Counted from the stretch's first letter, positions 1 to 7,253 are shown. The stretch is 13,402 nt of DNA from an uncultured Collinsella sp. (GCA_902478365.1 CABSKX010000059.1:1-13402); one strand, 5' to 3'. Numbers and translations: made by a program. The notes: generated from the letters alone by a model not told the origin.

Positions 1-1179
1 CTGTGGCCATCGCGCCTCATCGCGTCGCTCGGCGGCAAAACCGATAGCGCCACCAAGAAAGACTCGGTCGACTTGGACCAGGACGTCGACCTGTCCATGC
101 TCTCCGATGCCTTTGACCAAAAGCAGTTTGAGGAGGGCCTGGGCAGCGCTATCGACGAGTTCAATGAGGGCCGCTCGGGCACCTTCGAGGCCGCCAGCTC
201 CTATGACGAGAAGGCCGGCAAGTTTACCGTTGAGAAAGCCCGTTCCAACGAGAAGATCAACCGCGAGCATGTCATCAAATATGCCGAGATCGAGCTCGCG
301 TCGCTCGCCGAGAACGTCGATATCACCAAGATCGGCAACGACGCCTACGAACCGCTCAACGGCACCCTCACCAACGACCAGATTCAGGCTGCATGCGATG
401 CCGCCAACAACTTCCTGGGCGTCAACGTGACCCTTAAGCTCAACGGCAACGATGCCGGCAAGGTCGACGGCAGCTCGGTGCTGCAGTGGATCAGCTTTGC
501 CGATCCGGCCAACCCCACGCTCGATACGTCGCAGATCAGCAGCTGGGCCGCCGAGCTCGCCAACGGCTTTAACACCGTGGGCACCACCCGCTGGTGGACA
601 CGCGCCGACGGTAAGGAATGCGCTGTAGAGGGCGGCGATTTTGGCTGGTCCATCGACAGCGACACGCTCGCCAAGCAAGTAGAGGACGCTATCAATAACA
701 AGCAGACCGGCGATATCGAGATTTCGTACTCCAAGAAGGCCGACACGTTTACCGCCAAGGGCGAGCCCGATTGGAAGGCCTATATCGACGTCGACCTGTC
801 CGAGCAGCACGCGCGCTACTACGACGAGAACGGCAATATCGTGTGGGAGGCCAACTTTATTTCCGGCAAACCGGGCGAAGACGCCACCCCCGAGGGCGTG
901 TGGCAGATCAACAGCAACGACGGCGCAAGCAAGCTCATCGGTGCCAAAGACCCCGCGACCGGAAAGCCCAAATACGAGAGCCCGGTCAGCTACTGGATGC
1001 CGTTCGAGGGCAATATGGTCGGCTTCCACGACGCTACCTGGCAAAACGATTCGAGTTTCGATAGTGCCGAATCGTACAAATGGTGCGGTAGCCACGGCTG
1101 CATCAACCTGCGCCTGGCCGATGCCAAGGCACTCCACGACTGCATCAGCGTCGGCCTGTGCGTGGTCGTGCACTCGTAG
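1..1179 (+). CDS. L,D-transpeptidase with PG_binding_4 and YkuD domains (5' end outside window)
   Basis: Cell-wall enzyme that would cross-link peptidoglycan stem peptides (3-3 links) or attach proteins to them, outside the membrane. The frame is open from base 1, so the real start and any signal or anchor segment lie upstream. A TTG at 73 is possible but has no convincing ribosome site. Of 392 visible residues, about 75-230 resemble the PG_binding_4 domain that precedes YkuD in many Gram-positive L,D-transpeptidases, with the pattern TRWWTRADG...GGDFGWSID near 190-216. Residues about 261-391 are the YkuD catalytic domain, with GFHDATW (His343) and SHGCINLR, where Cys367 (codon 1099-1101) is the expected nucleophile. 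The domain runs intact to its usual end (VVVHS, TAG). It is followed after 130 bp by the exporter operon on the same strand. The family call is firm; the biological substrate is not visible. Confidence 0.93.
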   Translation: MWPSRLIASLGGKTDSATKKDSVDLDQDVDLSMLSDAFDQKQFEEGLGSAIDEFNEGRSGTFEAASSYDEKAGKFTVEKARSNEKINREHVIKYAEIELASLAENVDITKIGNDAYEPLNGTLTNDQIQAACDAANNFLGVNVTLKLNGNDAGKVDGSSVLQWISFADPANPTLDTSQISSWAAELANGFNTVGTTRWWTRADGKECAVEGGDFGWSIDSDTLAKQVEDAINNKQTGDIEISYSKKADTFTAKGEPDWKAYIDVDLSEQHARYYDENGNIVWEANFISGKPGEDATPEGVWQINSNDGASKLIGAKDPATGKPKYESPVSYWMPFEGNMVGFHDATWQNDSSFDSAESYKWCGSHGCINLRLADAKALHDCISVGLCVVVHS

Positions 1180-1246
1180 GGAAACACGCCTTCGCACAAC
1201 GGGGAGCTGACGCTCCAATCTAACAGTTCCGAAAGATACCGCCATA

Positions 1247-1274
1247 ATGCGCCCGCCTCTCGCTACGGGCGCAT
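1247..1274. repeat. 9-bp perfect inverted repeat upstream of the exporter operon
   Basis: ATGCGCCCG at 1247-1255 is matched exactly by CGGGCGCAT at 1266-1274 around a 10-base spacer. It lies 35 bp before the start codon of the membrane-fusion gene. No T-run follows on either strand, so it is not a typical intrinsic terminator. It could be a repressor operator or a leader hairpin. CATAAT (1243-1248) and TATACT (1274-1279) at its edges resemble -10 boxes, but neither has a good -35 partner. The repeat is certain; its function is inferred. Confidence 0.5.
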
Positions 1275-1309
1275 ATACTTATCGAGGAACTTTCTATAAA
1301 GGAGACGCC

Positions 1310-2725
1310 ATGTCGAATGTCCCCACCATCACCCCGGGACCGAATGATACCGAGCGAGCGCCCGAGGGTGCCACCGAAACGCTTCCCCTCATAACAACCG
1401 TGCACGCCACACAGCAAAACGACAGCACAAGCGATACAACCGAGATTTCTGACGAAGAGGCCTACGCCAAGCTCAAGGCGAAGCGTGCCGAGCGTCGGCG
1501 CAAAAAGCTCATCCGACGCGGCATTGCGGCAGGCGTCGTGGCCACCATTGTGCTCATCGCCGTTGTCGTGACCTTCGTCATCAACGCACGGCCCGCAGGC
1601 AACAACGGGCCGGTGACCGACATGGTCACCGAGGGCACATTTATGACCACCGTCGAGGCTAAAGGCCAGCTCAAGCCCATCTCGGCTTCGGTGGTCTCCC
1701 CTTCTGTCGACGGCACGGTGGCATCGATCAACGTGCAAGTCGGCCAGTCCGTCAACGAGGGCGACGTGCTCATGACCATTAAAAACGACGAGCTCGATCG
1801 CAATGTTGCCGATGCACAGCGCGCGGTGACAGCTGCCAAGGAAGACCTCGCCAACGCGCAGAAAGCGGTAGCTGCCGCCCAAGCCGCTCCGGCGACTGAC
1901 GCAGATGCGGCAGGCGCGAGTGGCGTCAGCGGCACCGCCGACACGAGTGCCGTCTCGAGCGCCCAACGCAACCTGGCCTCGGCCCAGGCGAACCTGGACC
2001 AAGCCAACGCCAAAGCTGCCGAGCGCACCGTGACCGCGCCCAGCTCGGGCAGCATCGTAGAGCTCAACGCCAAGGTCGGCGCCACGGTGACGGGCGGCAT
2101 GATTATGGGCGAAGGCGATACGAGCGGCGGCAAGCAGTGCATGCAGATCGCCGACCTCTCCAAGATGAAGGTCACCGTTCAGGTGGGTGAAAAGGATATC
2201 GCCAAGATCGCCGTGGGCCAGAGCGCCAACGTTACCTATCCGGCCTTTCCCGATATCGTGAGCCAGGGAACGGTCACGACAATCGCTTCGGTGGCAAACT
2301 CCGACGCTAACGGCGGCGGCAGCGTGACCTTTAACGTCGATATTTTGATTGATGCGCCCGACGCGCGCCTCAAGCCGGGCATGACCGCCGAGGTCTCGGT
2401 GGTAACCGAACAGCTCGACGATGTGGTGATGGTACCGACTATGGCGCTCATGACCGAGGATGGCGAGCATTATTACGTCAACGTGGCAACCGACGGCGAA
2501 GGCAAACAGATCCGACGCGTCAAGGTGACCGTCGTGACGCAAAACGATAACGACGCCGTGGTCGGCAAAACGCAGGTCAAGCGCGACGACCAGGGCAACG
2601 AGATCAACGCGGACGTGCCGGTCACCAAGCTGCGTGACGGCGACACCCTTATCGTGGACACTGGCGAAGGCATAACGGCCGACGGCGGCGACTCTGGCAG
2701 CATGTCTGCCGATGAGGGCATGTAA
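1310..2725 (+). CDS. MacA/YknX-like membrane-fusion (periplasmic adaptor) subunit of an ABC exporter
   Basis: Adaptor subunit of a MacAB/YknXYZ-type exporter, anchored in the membrane with most of the chain outside. The ATG at 1310 is chosen because AAAGGAGA lies 6-7 bases upstream; an in-frame ATG at 1247 has no ribosome site. The 471-residue protein has an acidic, Thr-rich cytoplasmic leader (1-60) and a basic stretch (58-70). One transmembrane helix follows (about 71-93). A split lipoyl-like domain (about 123-165 and 236-262, with VDGTVASINVQVGQSVNEGDVL and TVTAPSSGSIV) flanks an Ala/Gln-rich helical hairpin (165-235) carrying an Ala/Asp/Ser-rich insert near 190-215. The beta-barrel and membrane-proximal domains fill 285-450. 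Its stop overlaps the next start (TAATG). A partner channel like TolC is not expected in a Gram-positive, so the YknX analogy is closer. The substrate is unknown. Confidence 0.9.
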   Translation: MSNVPTITPGPNDTERAPEGATETLPLITTVHATQQNDSTSDTTEISDEEAYAKLKAKRAERRRKKLIRRGIAAGVVATIVLIAVVVTFVINARPAGNNGPVTDMVTEGTFMTTVEAKGQLKPISASVVSPSVDGTVASINVQVGQSVNEGDVLMTIKNDELDRNVADAQRAVTAAKEDLANAQKAVAAAQAAPATDADAAGASGVSGTADTSAVSSAQRNLASAQANLDQANAKAAERTVTAPSSGSIVELNAKVGATVTGGMIMGEGDTSGGKQCMQIADLSKMKVTVQVGEKDIAKIAVGQSANVTYPAFPDIVSQGTVTTIASVANSDANGGGSVTFNVDILIDAPDARLKPGMTAEVSVVTEQLDDVVMVPTMALMTEDGEHYYVNVATDGEGKQIRRVKVTVVTQNDNDAVVGKTQVKRDDQGNEINADVPVTKLRDGDTLIVDTGEGITADGGDSGSMSADEGM

Positions 2726-3498
2726 TGCGTCCCGTCATCGACATCCGCAACGTGCATCGCATTTTTGAGAGCGAGGCCGGCTGCGCCCATATCCTGCACA
2801 ACGTGAACCTGGCAGTGAATCCCGGCGAATTCGTGGCCATTACCGGCCCATCGGGCTCGGGCAAGTCAACGCTCATGAACATCCTGGGCTGCCTGGACAA
2901 GCCGACGGCAGGCGATTATTACCTGCAGGGCCTCAACGTGGCGGAGCTCGACGATGACGAGCTCACCGAAGTCCGCGCCCTGAGCATCGGCTTTGTCTTT
3001 CAGAGCTTTAACCTGCTGCCGCGCCTATCGGTCATCGAAAACGTCATGCTGCCGCTGTCGTACACCAACGTGCCGCGGGCTCAGCGTGAGATGCGCGCCG
3101 TCCATGCGCTGCAAGCCGTCACACTGCCGGTCGACCACTGGGACCACCGCATCTCCGAGCTCTCGGGCGGACAGATGCAGAGGGTTGCCATCGCGCGCGC
3201 CCTCGTCAACGACCCGCCCATCATCCTGGCAGACGAGCCGACGGGAAACCTGGACTCCGCCACCGGAGCGCTCGTGATGGAGACCTTCCACAAACTCCAG
3301 AAACGCGGCAAGACCATCGTGCTCATCACGCATGATCCCGGCATTGCCGCCGAGGCCGACCGTGCCGTAACCATTCGCGACGGCCGGATCCACGACGGCG
3401 CGTACATTGCGCACGCGCCGCAGACCCTGCGCGGCGCCATTGATGGCCTGCCCATGATTTCTGCACACGTCATTCCGACGAAAGGAGCGAAGGCATGA
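2725..3498 (+). CDS. ABC transporter ATP-binding protein (MacB/YknY/LolD-type)
   Basis: Cytoplasmic ATPase that powers the exporter with the permease encoded next. The 257 residues carry every nucleotide-binding motif: Walker A GPSGSGKST (41-49), Q-loop VFQSFNLLPR (Q93), signature LSGGQMQR (146-153), Walker B IILADEPTG (166-174) with catalytic Glu171, D-loop NLDS, and switch His203 in LITHD. The LSGGQMQRVAIARAL and FQSFNLLPRLSVIENV patterns are those of the MacB/LolD/FtsE subfamily. The ATG shares one base with the upstream TAA, and the gene overlaps the permease by 4 bases (ATGA), which indicates translational coupling. About 35 residues beyond the core domain (223-257) end in a lysine-containing tail of unknown role. 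Confidence 0.96.
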   Translation: MRPVIDIRNVHRIFESEAGCAHILHNVNLAVNPGEFVAITGPSGSGKSTLMNILGCLDKPTAGDYYLQGLNVAELDDDELTEVRALSIGFVFQSFNLLPRLSVIENVMLPLSYTNVPRAQREMRAVHALQAVTLPVDHWDHRISELSGGQMQRVAIARALVNDPPIILADEPTGNLDSATGALVMETFHKLQKRGKTIVLITHDPGIAAEADRAVTIRDGRIHDGAYIAHAPQTLRGAIDGLPMISAHVIPTKGAKA

Positions 3499-4709
3499 GC
3501 ACGCGCGACCTTATCCAAGAAGCCCTTCACTCCCTCGAGGCCAACAAGGGACGCAGCCTACTCACCATCCTGGGCATTGTTATCGGCATCGCCTCCGTCA
3601 TTGCTATGACCTCGCTAATCGGCGGTATCCAAAACAGCCTGGTCAACAGCCTGGGCCTCAACGCCGCACGTATGGTGCAGATTTATTCGTCGCAAGAGAT
3701 CACCGAGTCGGACGTTGAGAAGCTTCGCAAGATGGTGCCGCAGATCGAGCAGATCGGCATCGTGGACAGCGCCTATACCGAGTACAAGACCGGTGACAAA
3801 AGCTATACCGTCATGGCGCAGGGCGTCGATAGCGACATGCTCGACGCGGTGGGCGCCAGCAAGCTCGTCGCGGGACGCACCTACACCCAGGCCGAGTCCC
3901 AATCTGGTGCTCGCGTAGCGCTCATCAGCCGCGGCGGCGCCGATCAGCTGTACGGCAACGAACAGGACGCGGTGGGCAAGACCATTAAGGTCTCCAACGG
4001 CGAGGTGCAGATTGTCGGCGTTATCGACGGCGGCAGCGACTCCATGGGCTCGCTCACGCTATACATGCCGCGCGAGACCATCTCGGGCCTCTTTGGCGAC
4101 GAGAACCCCTCTTTTCCCAGCGTAACGGCGCTCGCTACCGAGGGCACCGACGTGGATGAGCTGTGCAAGACGATTGAATCCAAGGTGCGCGCAATGAAGG
4201 GCATCGCGGAGGATGATGAGTACGACAGTGTATCGGCAACCTCCATGAAAAGCGCCATCGACGCCCTCAATTCCTTTATGGGCGCGTTCTCACTCATCAT
4301 GGGCGCCGTTGCCAGCATTTCGCTGCTCGTGGGCGGTATCGGCATCATGAATATGATGCTCACCAATGTGACCGAGCGTATCCGCGAGATCGGTATTCGT
4401 CGAGCCTTGGGTGCCAGCCGTCGCGATATCACCGCGCAGTTTTTGGCCGAGTCCTCGGCACTGTGTGTCACCGGTGGTCTGCTGGGTGTCCTGATTGGCT
4501 ACCTGCTTGCCTGGGGACTAGCGATGTTCGCCGCGGGTTCCGGCGTGCTTGGCGAGCTCGGTGCCAGCGGCACCATTACGCCGAGTTTTTCGATCGCCAC
4601 GATGCTGCTGGCCTTTGCGGTCTCCGTCGGCATCGGCGTCATCTTCGGCTTCTACCCCGCCCGCCGAGCAGCAAAACTCGACCCCGTGGAGTGTCTGCGC
4701 TACCAGTAA
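3495..4709 (+). CDS. MacB/YknZ-like ABC transporter permease (MacB_PCD + FtsX)
   Basis: Membrane subunit of the exporter. The 404 residues have the standard four-helix MacB layout. TM1 is about 22-43 (LLTILGIVIGIASVIAM). A large extracytoplasmic MacB_PCD domain spans about 44-258. TM2 is about 261-288, followed by the conserved cytoplasmic coupling segment ERIREIGIRRALGA (about 294-307), TM3 about 317-345 and TM4 about 363-388. The chain ends in the typical PARRAAKLDPVECLRYQ. The start ATG overlaps the stop of the ATPase gene, with AAAGGAG just upstream at 3481-3487. Together with the two preceding genes it forms a complete MacAB/YknXYZ-like exporter; a YknW-like fourth subunit is not present. 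Substrates in this family include macrolides, peptides and toxins, and the sequence alone does not decide between them. Confidence 0.95.
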   Translation: MSTRDLIQEALHSLEANKGRSLLTILGIVIGIASVIAMTSLIGGIQNSLVNSLGLNAARMVQIYSSQEITESDVEKLRKMVPQIEQIGIVDSAYTEYKTGDKSYTVMAQGVDSDMLDAVGASKLVAGRTYTQAESQSGARVALISRGGADQLYGNEQDAVGKTIKVSNGEVQIVGVIDGGSDSMGSLTLYMPRETISGLFGDENPSFPSVTALATEGTDVDELCKTIESKVRAMKGIAEDDEYDSVSATSMKSAIDALNSFMGAFSLIMGAVASISLLVGGIGIMNMMLTNVTERIREIGIRRALGASRRDITAQFLAESSALCVTGGLLGVLIGYLLAWGLAMFAAGSGVLGELGASGTITPSFSIATMLLAFAVSVGIGVIFGFYPARRAAKLDPVECLRYQ

Positions 4710-4717
4710 TGCAATCC

Positions 4718-4794
4718 CCCTGAGTTGCGGTGAAATAGGGACTGTTTAGGCCGCTAGAAGGCCTATTCAGTCCCTATTTCACCGCAACTTAGGG
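4718..4794. repeat. Long near-perfect palindrome between convergent genes (REP-like or terminator)
   Basis: The arms 4723-4744 and 4768-4789 are exact 22-base reverse complements. Pairing continues outward through a G-T wobble to CCCT/AGGG (4718-4721/4791-4794). It continues inward past a TT/TT mismatch for six more pairs (AGGCC-type, 4747-4752/4760-4765), leaving a 7-base loop. The whole 77-bp unit fills most of the gap between the permease stop and the tetR stop. No T-run follows on either side, so it is not a canonical terminator, although a stem this strong could end or protect both transcripts. Coding frames stop outside it. Confidence 0.8.
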
Positions 4795-4813
4795 TGGGAA
4801 TGAGGTGTTGATG

Positions 4814-5425
4814 CTATTCGAAGCGCGATTCCAGGCTCGATAGTCCGTTCAATGTCAGATTGTTAGCGACCTCCGAGATGCGCTCGATGGGCACCGAGCC
4901 ATCGGAGAGCGCCCATGTGCGGTAAATGCCGATAATGCCCGAAAGCAAAAACGCCAGATAATAGTCGAACATTTCGTCCTTGAGGCCATGGGGCAACAAG
5001 TCGCGCTCGGCAATCTCATGCTCGAGCGGCACGCGCAAACGCGTCATAAAATCGTCGAGCGGGATGTTTTCAATCAGCTGGCGATTGAGAACGAGGTTAT
5101 TGCAAAGTGCCTCGTTGATGGTCTTAAAAAACGTTGCCGCCGCTCCGAGGGCACGCTCGTTCGTGTCGCCGTCCATGGAAGCAAGCGTTTTCTCGACCGA
5201 GTCGGCAATCATCTCCACCACATCAACGGCGATGGCATCGAGCAGGCCGTCAACCGTACCGAAGTGTACGTAAAAGGTCTTGCGATCGACATTTGCCTCG
5301 CGCGCGATGGCACTCACCGTAATGTCAGCAAGCGGCTTATCCATCAACAGGCGCTCAAACGCAGACAGGATGGCATTGCGGCTGCGAACGATGCGGCGGT
5401 CGAGGCGCGGTTTGCTGGTGGCCAT
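4814..5425 (-). CDS. TetR/AcrR-family transcriptional regulator
   Basis: DNA-binding repressor-type protein of 203 residues. The N-terminal helix-turn-helix (about 33-56) reads ITVSAIAREANVDRKTFYVHFGT, which matches the TetR recognition helix and the following FYxHF core. The C-terminal ligand domain is helical and ends with FDYYLAFLLSGIIGIYRTWALSDGSVPIERI, typical of the DhaS-like TetR group. The ATG at 5425 is preferred because AAGGGA lies 7 bases upstream. A start nine codons earlier (5452) has no ribosome site. It converges on the exporter operon and lies downstream of the flippase gene, so either could be a target, as could its own promoter. Neither ligand nor target can be read from the sequence. 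Confidence 0.92.
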   Translation of the reverse strand: MATSKPRLDRRIVRSRNAILSAFERLLMDKPLADITVSAIAREANVDRKTFYVHFGTVDGLLDAIAVDVVEMIADSVEKTLASMDGDTNERALGAAATFFKTINEALCNNLVLNRQLIENIPLDDFMTRLRVPLEHEIAERDLLPHGLKDEMFDYYLAFLLSGIIGIYRTWALSDGSVPIERISEVANNLTLNGLSSLESRFE

Positions 5426-5470
5426 GGACGTGTCCCTTCGGATTGCGAGCATTCATCAACAGATGAGAGT

Positions 5471-5490
5471 TAATCTACGTAAGAGGATTA
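5471..5490. promoter_or_regulatory. Candidate operator in the tetR upstream region
   Basis: TAATC and GATTA form a perfect 5-bp inverted repeat around a 10-base spacer that itself contains TACGTA. It lies 46-65 bp upstream of the chosen tetR start, where an autoregulatory operator is common in this family. The repeat is short and could arise by chance; no strong -35/-10 pair was seen. Confidence 0.25.
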
Positions 5491-5543
5491 TCCCCCATCC
5501 GGCACAAAAATGCCCGGCAACATGAAGAACGCACGACCAACTA

Positions 5544-6848
5544 TTACGCCTTAGGGAGTTTCTTTTTGTTCAAAGCAGCCGGGGACACACGGATGCCGTC
5601 GCCTGTCTGGCGCACATAGGCCTTATGTCGCGGTTTGGCGGCCCCAGAAGCCTTCTGCGCGTGCTGATTGGGATCCACGGTAACCGCACTCACAGGATGG
5701 GGCTTTGCAGGCTTAGAGGACGTCTGAGGCGTTCGACCGAGCTTGAGCATCAAGCGATCCCAGCGTGCATGGATACTCTCGTTGTGAGCGCTCTTAAGGC
5801 CCAGCAGGGGCGCGGCCAAAATAGTCGGCGCGATAAACGTAATGAGGCGCCAAAGCAGATAACCGGCGGTCGACGCCGATCCAAAGAAATGACCCAGGAA
5901 CAGCGCGAAGCCGCCCTCGGCGCCACCGGTGCCACCGGGCAGCGGAACAGCGGAGCTCAGGAGCTGAACAAAGGCGCTCGCGGCCATGACCGAGAAAAAG
6001 TCGACTTCGTGGTGGCCAAAGGCAAGCATCAGGAAATACGGCACGAGATAGAAAAACGCGAGCTGCAACATGGTGATGACCACCGTGAGCAGCATGGACG
6101 AAAAGTGGCCGGCCGAAAGCTTGAACTTCTCGGAGAACGAGTAGATTTCGCCGTCGACAAACGTACGCCAGCCCTCGATCTTGGTGGCCGAGACACCCAC
6201 GCGCTCGAGCCAATTGATGATGCAGTGCGCGACGCGCGTGACGGTCTTGGGCATGAGCGCGACGGCAAAGATGCCAAGCAGAATGCAGCAGTGACCGCCA
6301 AAGCTAAAGACGCACAGCAACGTCATGTCGCCATAGCGCTCGGCGAAAAACGGCATGCGGGCAAGCAGCAGAATGGCGCCCCAGGCAACGAGGCCAAACT
6401 GATACACGATAAAGCGCGTGAACTGCGTGGCACCGGCCTCGCCGACGTTTTGGCCTGCCTTGGTCAGGCGGTAGATCTGGGCAGGCGTGGAGCCCATCAT
6501 CATGGGCGTGAGGTTGCCAAAGAAGATGCCGCTCGCCTCGACCGAGATCAGGTCGCGAATGCCGACGGGCGAATTGGGATCGAGCCAAACGGCGATCGCA
6601 TAGGCAACGATGCCAAAGAACAGGTACAGGAACATGCAAAAGCATGCAGCAACGAGCCACGGCGCTTGGACGCTCGACATGGCGGCCCAAAACTGCCCCA
6701 TCTGCCCGGTCACGACCAGATAGACGATGTAGCCAACCAGCACGACGCCGATAAAAATGGCACCGCGACGTGCACTCTTGTTGTCATCGCCGCCCGAGGC
6801 CTCAACCTCGACCTGGGGCTTAGATGTATGCTGAGAGGACTCCTTCAT
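5544..6848 (-). CDS. Flippase-like integral membrane protein (LPG_synthase_TM / UPF0104 family)
   Basis: Polytopic membrane protein of 434 residues related to the flippase half of MprF and to the AglD/YbhN family, which move or modify lipid-linked substrates. About seven hydrophobic segments are visible: near 29-47, 63-89, 145-163, 175-199, 250-277, 284-303 and 328-352. Family patterns include SGIFFGNLTPMMMGSTPAQIYRL (106-128) and AVPLPGGTGGAEGGFALFLG (300-319). No soluble aminoacyl-lipid synthase domain follows. Instead there is a basic Lys/Pro/Ala-rich tail (371-434), presumably cytoplasmic. The start at 6848 is chosen because AGAAGGAG lies about 5 bases upstream. An ATG at 6881 lies at the probable transcription start and has no ribosome site. 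The family is clear; the lipid substrate is not. Confidence 0.88.
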   Translation of the reverse strand: MKESSQHTSKPQVEVEASGGDDNKSARRGAIFIGVVLVGYIVYLVVTGQMGQFWAAMSSVQAPWLVAACFCMFLYLFFGIVAYAIAVWLDPNSPVGIRDLISVEASGIFFGNLTPMMMGSTPAQIYRLTKAGQNVGEAGATQFTRFIVYQFGLVAWGAILLLARMPFFAERYGDMTLLCVFSFGGHCCILLGIFAVALMPKTVTRVAHCIINWLERVGVSATKIEGWRTFVDGEIYSFSEKFKLSAGHFSSMLLTVVITMLQLAFFYLVPYFLMLAFGHHEVDFFSVMAASAFVQLLSSAVPLPGGTGGAEGGFALFLGHFFGSASTAGYLLWRLITFIAPTILAAPLLGLKSAHNESIHARWDRLMLKLGRTPQTSSKPAKPHPVSAVTVDPNQHAQKASGAAKPRHKAYVRQTGDGIRVSPAALNKKKLPKA

Positions 6849-6881
6849 GAGGCTCCTTCTGACCGTCCAAATATCTTGCAT

Positions 6882-6887
6882 ATTGTA
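6882..6887 (-). promoter_or_regulatory. Candidate -10 box for the flippase gene
   Basis: On the minus strand TACAAT lies here, 33 bases before the chosen start codon at 6848, with an AGAAGGAG ribosome site between them. A -35 element is weak (TTCTGC at 16-base spacing). The tRNA terminator just upstream means this gene needs its own promoter, which supports the assignment. Confidence 0.35.
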
Positions 6888-6956
6888 CCCGCAAGGGCCA
6901 CAAGCAGAACGAAAAGCTATGGGCCAAATGGGAATTGCAGATGGGTTGCTCGGAAA

Positions 6957-6989
6957 TAAAAAACCCGGACTTCCGTGGGAAATCCGGGT
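6957..6989 (-). terminator. Intrinsic terminator of the tRNA-Glu pair
   Basis: Read on the minus strand, ACCCGGATTTCC pairs with GGAAGTCCGGGT (12 bp with one G-U, loop CAC) and is followed directly by TTTTTTATTT. It begins 11 bases after the 3' end of the second tRNA in the transcript. Confidence 0.9.
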
Positions 6990-6999
6990 CTCTAATTCA

Positions 7000-7076
7000 T
7001 GGTAGCCCGTACCAGATTCGAACTGGTGATCTCCGCCTTGAGAGGGCGGCGTCCTAAACCGCTAGACGAACGGGCC
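7000..7076 (-). tRNA. tRNA-Glu(CTC), downstream copy
   Basis: 77 bases including an encoded CCA (7000-7002). The acceptor stem GGCCCGT/ACGGGCT closes with a G1-U72 wobble, and the discriminator is A73. The anticodon stem CCGCC/GGCGG holds the loop CTCTCAA, giving anticodon CTC, which reads GAG (Glu). The T-arm is ACCAG-TTCGAAT-CTGGT, fully paired. It lies 22 bp from an almost identical second copy and shares its promoter and terminator. Confidence 0.95.
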
Positions 7077-7098
7077 ATAAGCCTCAGCAGAAAAGAAG

Positions 7099-7175
7099 TG
7101 GTAGCCCGTACCAGATTCGAACCGGTGATCTCCGCCTTGAGAGGGCGGCGTCCTAAACCGCTAGACGAACGGGCC
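7099..7175 (-). tRNA. tRNA-Glu(CTC), promoter-proximal copy
   Basis: Same cloverleaf and CTC anticodon as the downstream copy, with an encoded CCA (7099-7101). The only difference noticed is in the T-stem, ACCGG instead of ACCAG, which replaces the A-U pair at 52-62 with G-U. Arranged in tandem, 22 bp apart, this looks like a local duplication. Confidence 0.95.
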
Positions 7176-7209
7176 ACATGACATCTGCACTGCCGTGCTG
7201 CGAGGATAT

Positions 7210-7238
7210 ATATTACGGGACAAAAAACGCGAGCGCAA
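7210..7238 (-). promoter_or_regulatory. Promoter of the tRNA-Glu pair
   Basis: On the minus strand TTGCGC (7238-7233) and TAATAT (7215-7210) are separated by exactly 17 bases. The -10 box ends 34 bp before the first tRNA, a normal distance for a short leader that RNase P removes. The spacer contains a T6 run. Confidence 0.55.
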
Positions 7239-7253
7239 GAAAAAATTCCAAAT

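Noticed and set aside
1203..1216. Small GGAGC/GCTCC hairpin after the L,D-transpeptidase gene
   Set aside because: Five base pairs with a 4-base loop and no T-run; too weak to call a terminator.
1220..2542. 440-codon open frame on the minus strand opposite the membrane-fusion gene
   Set aside because: It has no ribosome site or domain pattern and a His/Gly/Arg/Asp-biased composition typical of antisense frames in GC-rich genes. The sense strand encodes a recognisable adaptor protein.
5501..5524. CCGG-type imperfect hairpin between the flippase stop and the tetR upstream region
   Set aside because: A bulged stem with no T-run on either strand. It does not meet the standard for an intrinsic terminator.
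5625..6959. Long open frame on the plus strand opposite the flippase gene
   Set aside because: It is the complementary frame of a real high-GC membrane-protein gene. It has no domain pattern and an unnatural Arg/Gly/His/Asp composition, so it is a codon-bias artefact.
7000..7175. Direct repeat of about 76 bp
   Set aside because: It is fully explained by the two tandem tRNA-Glu genes and is not a separate repeat element.
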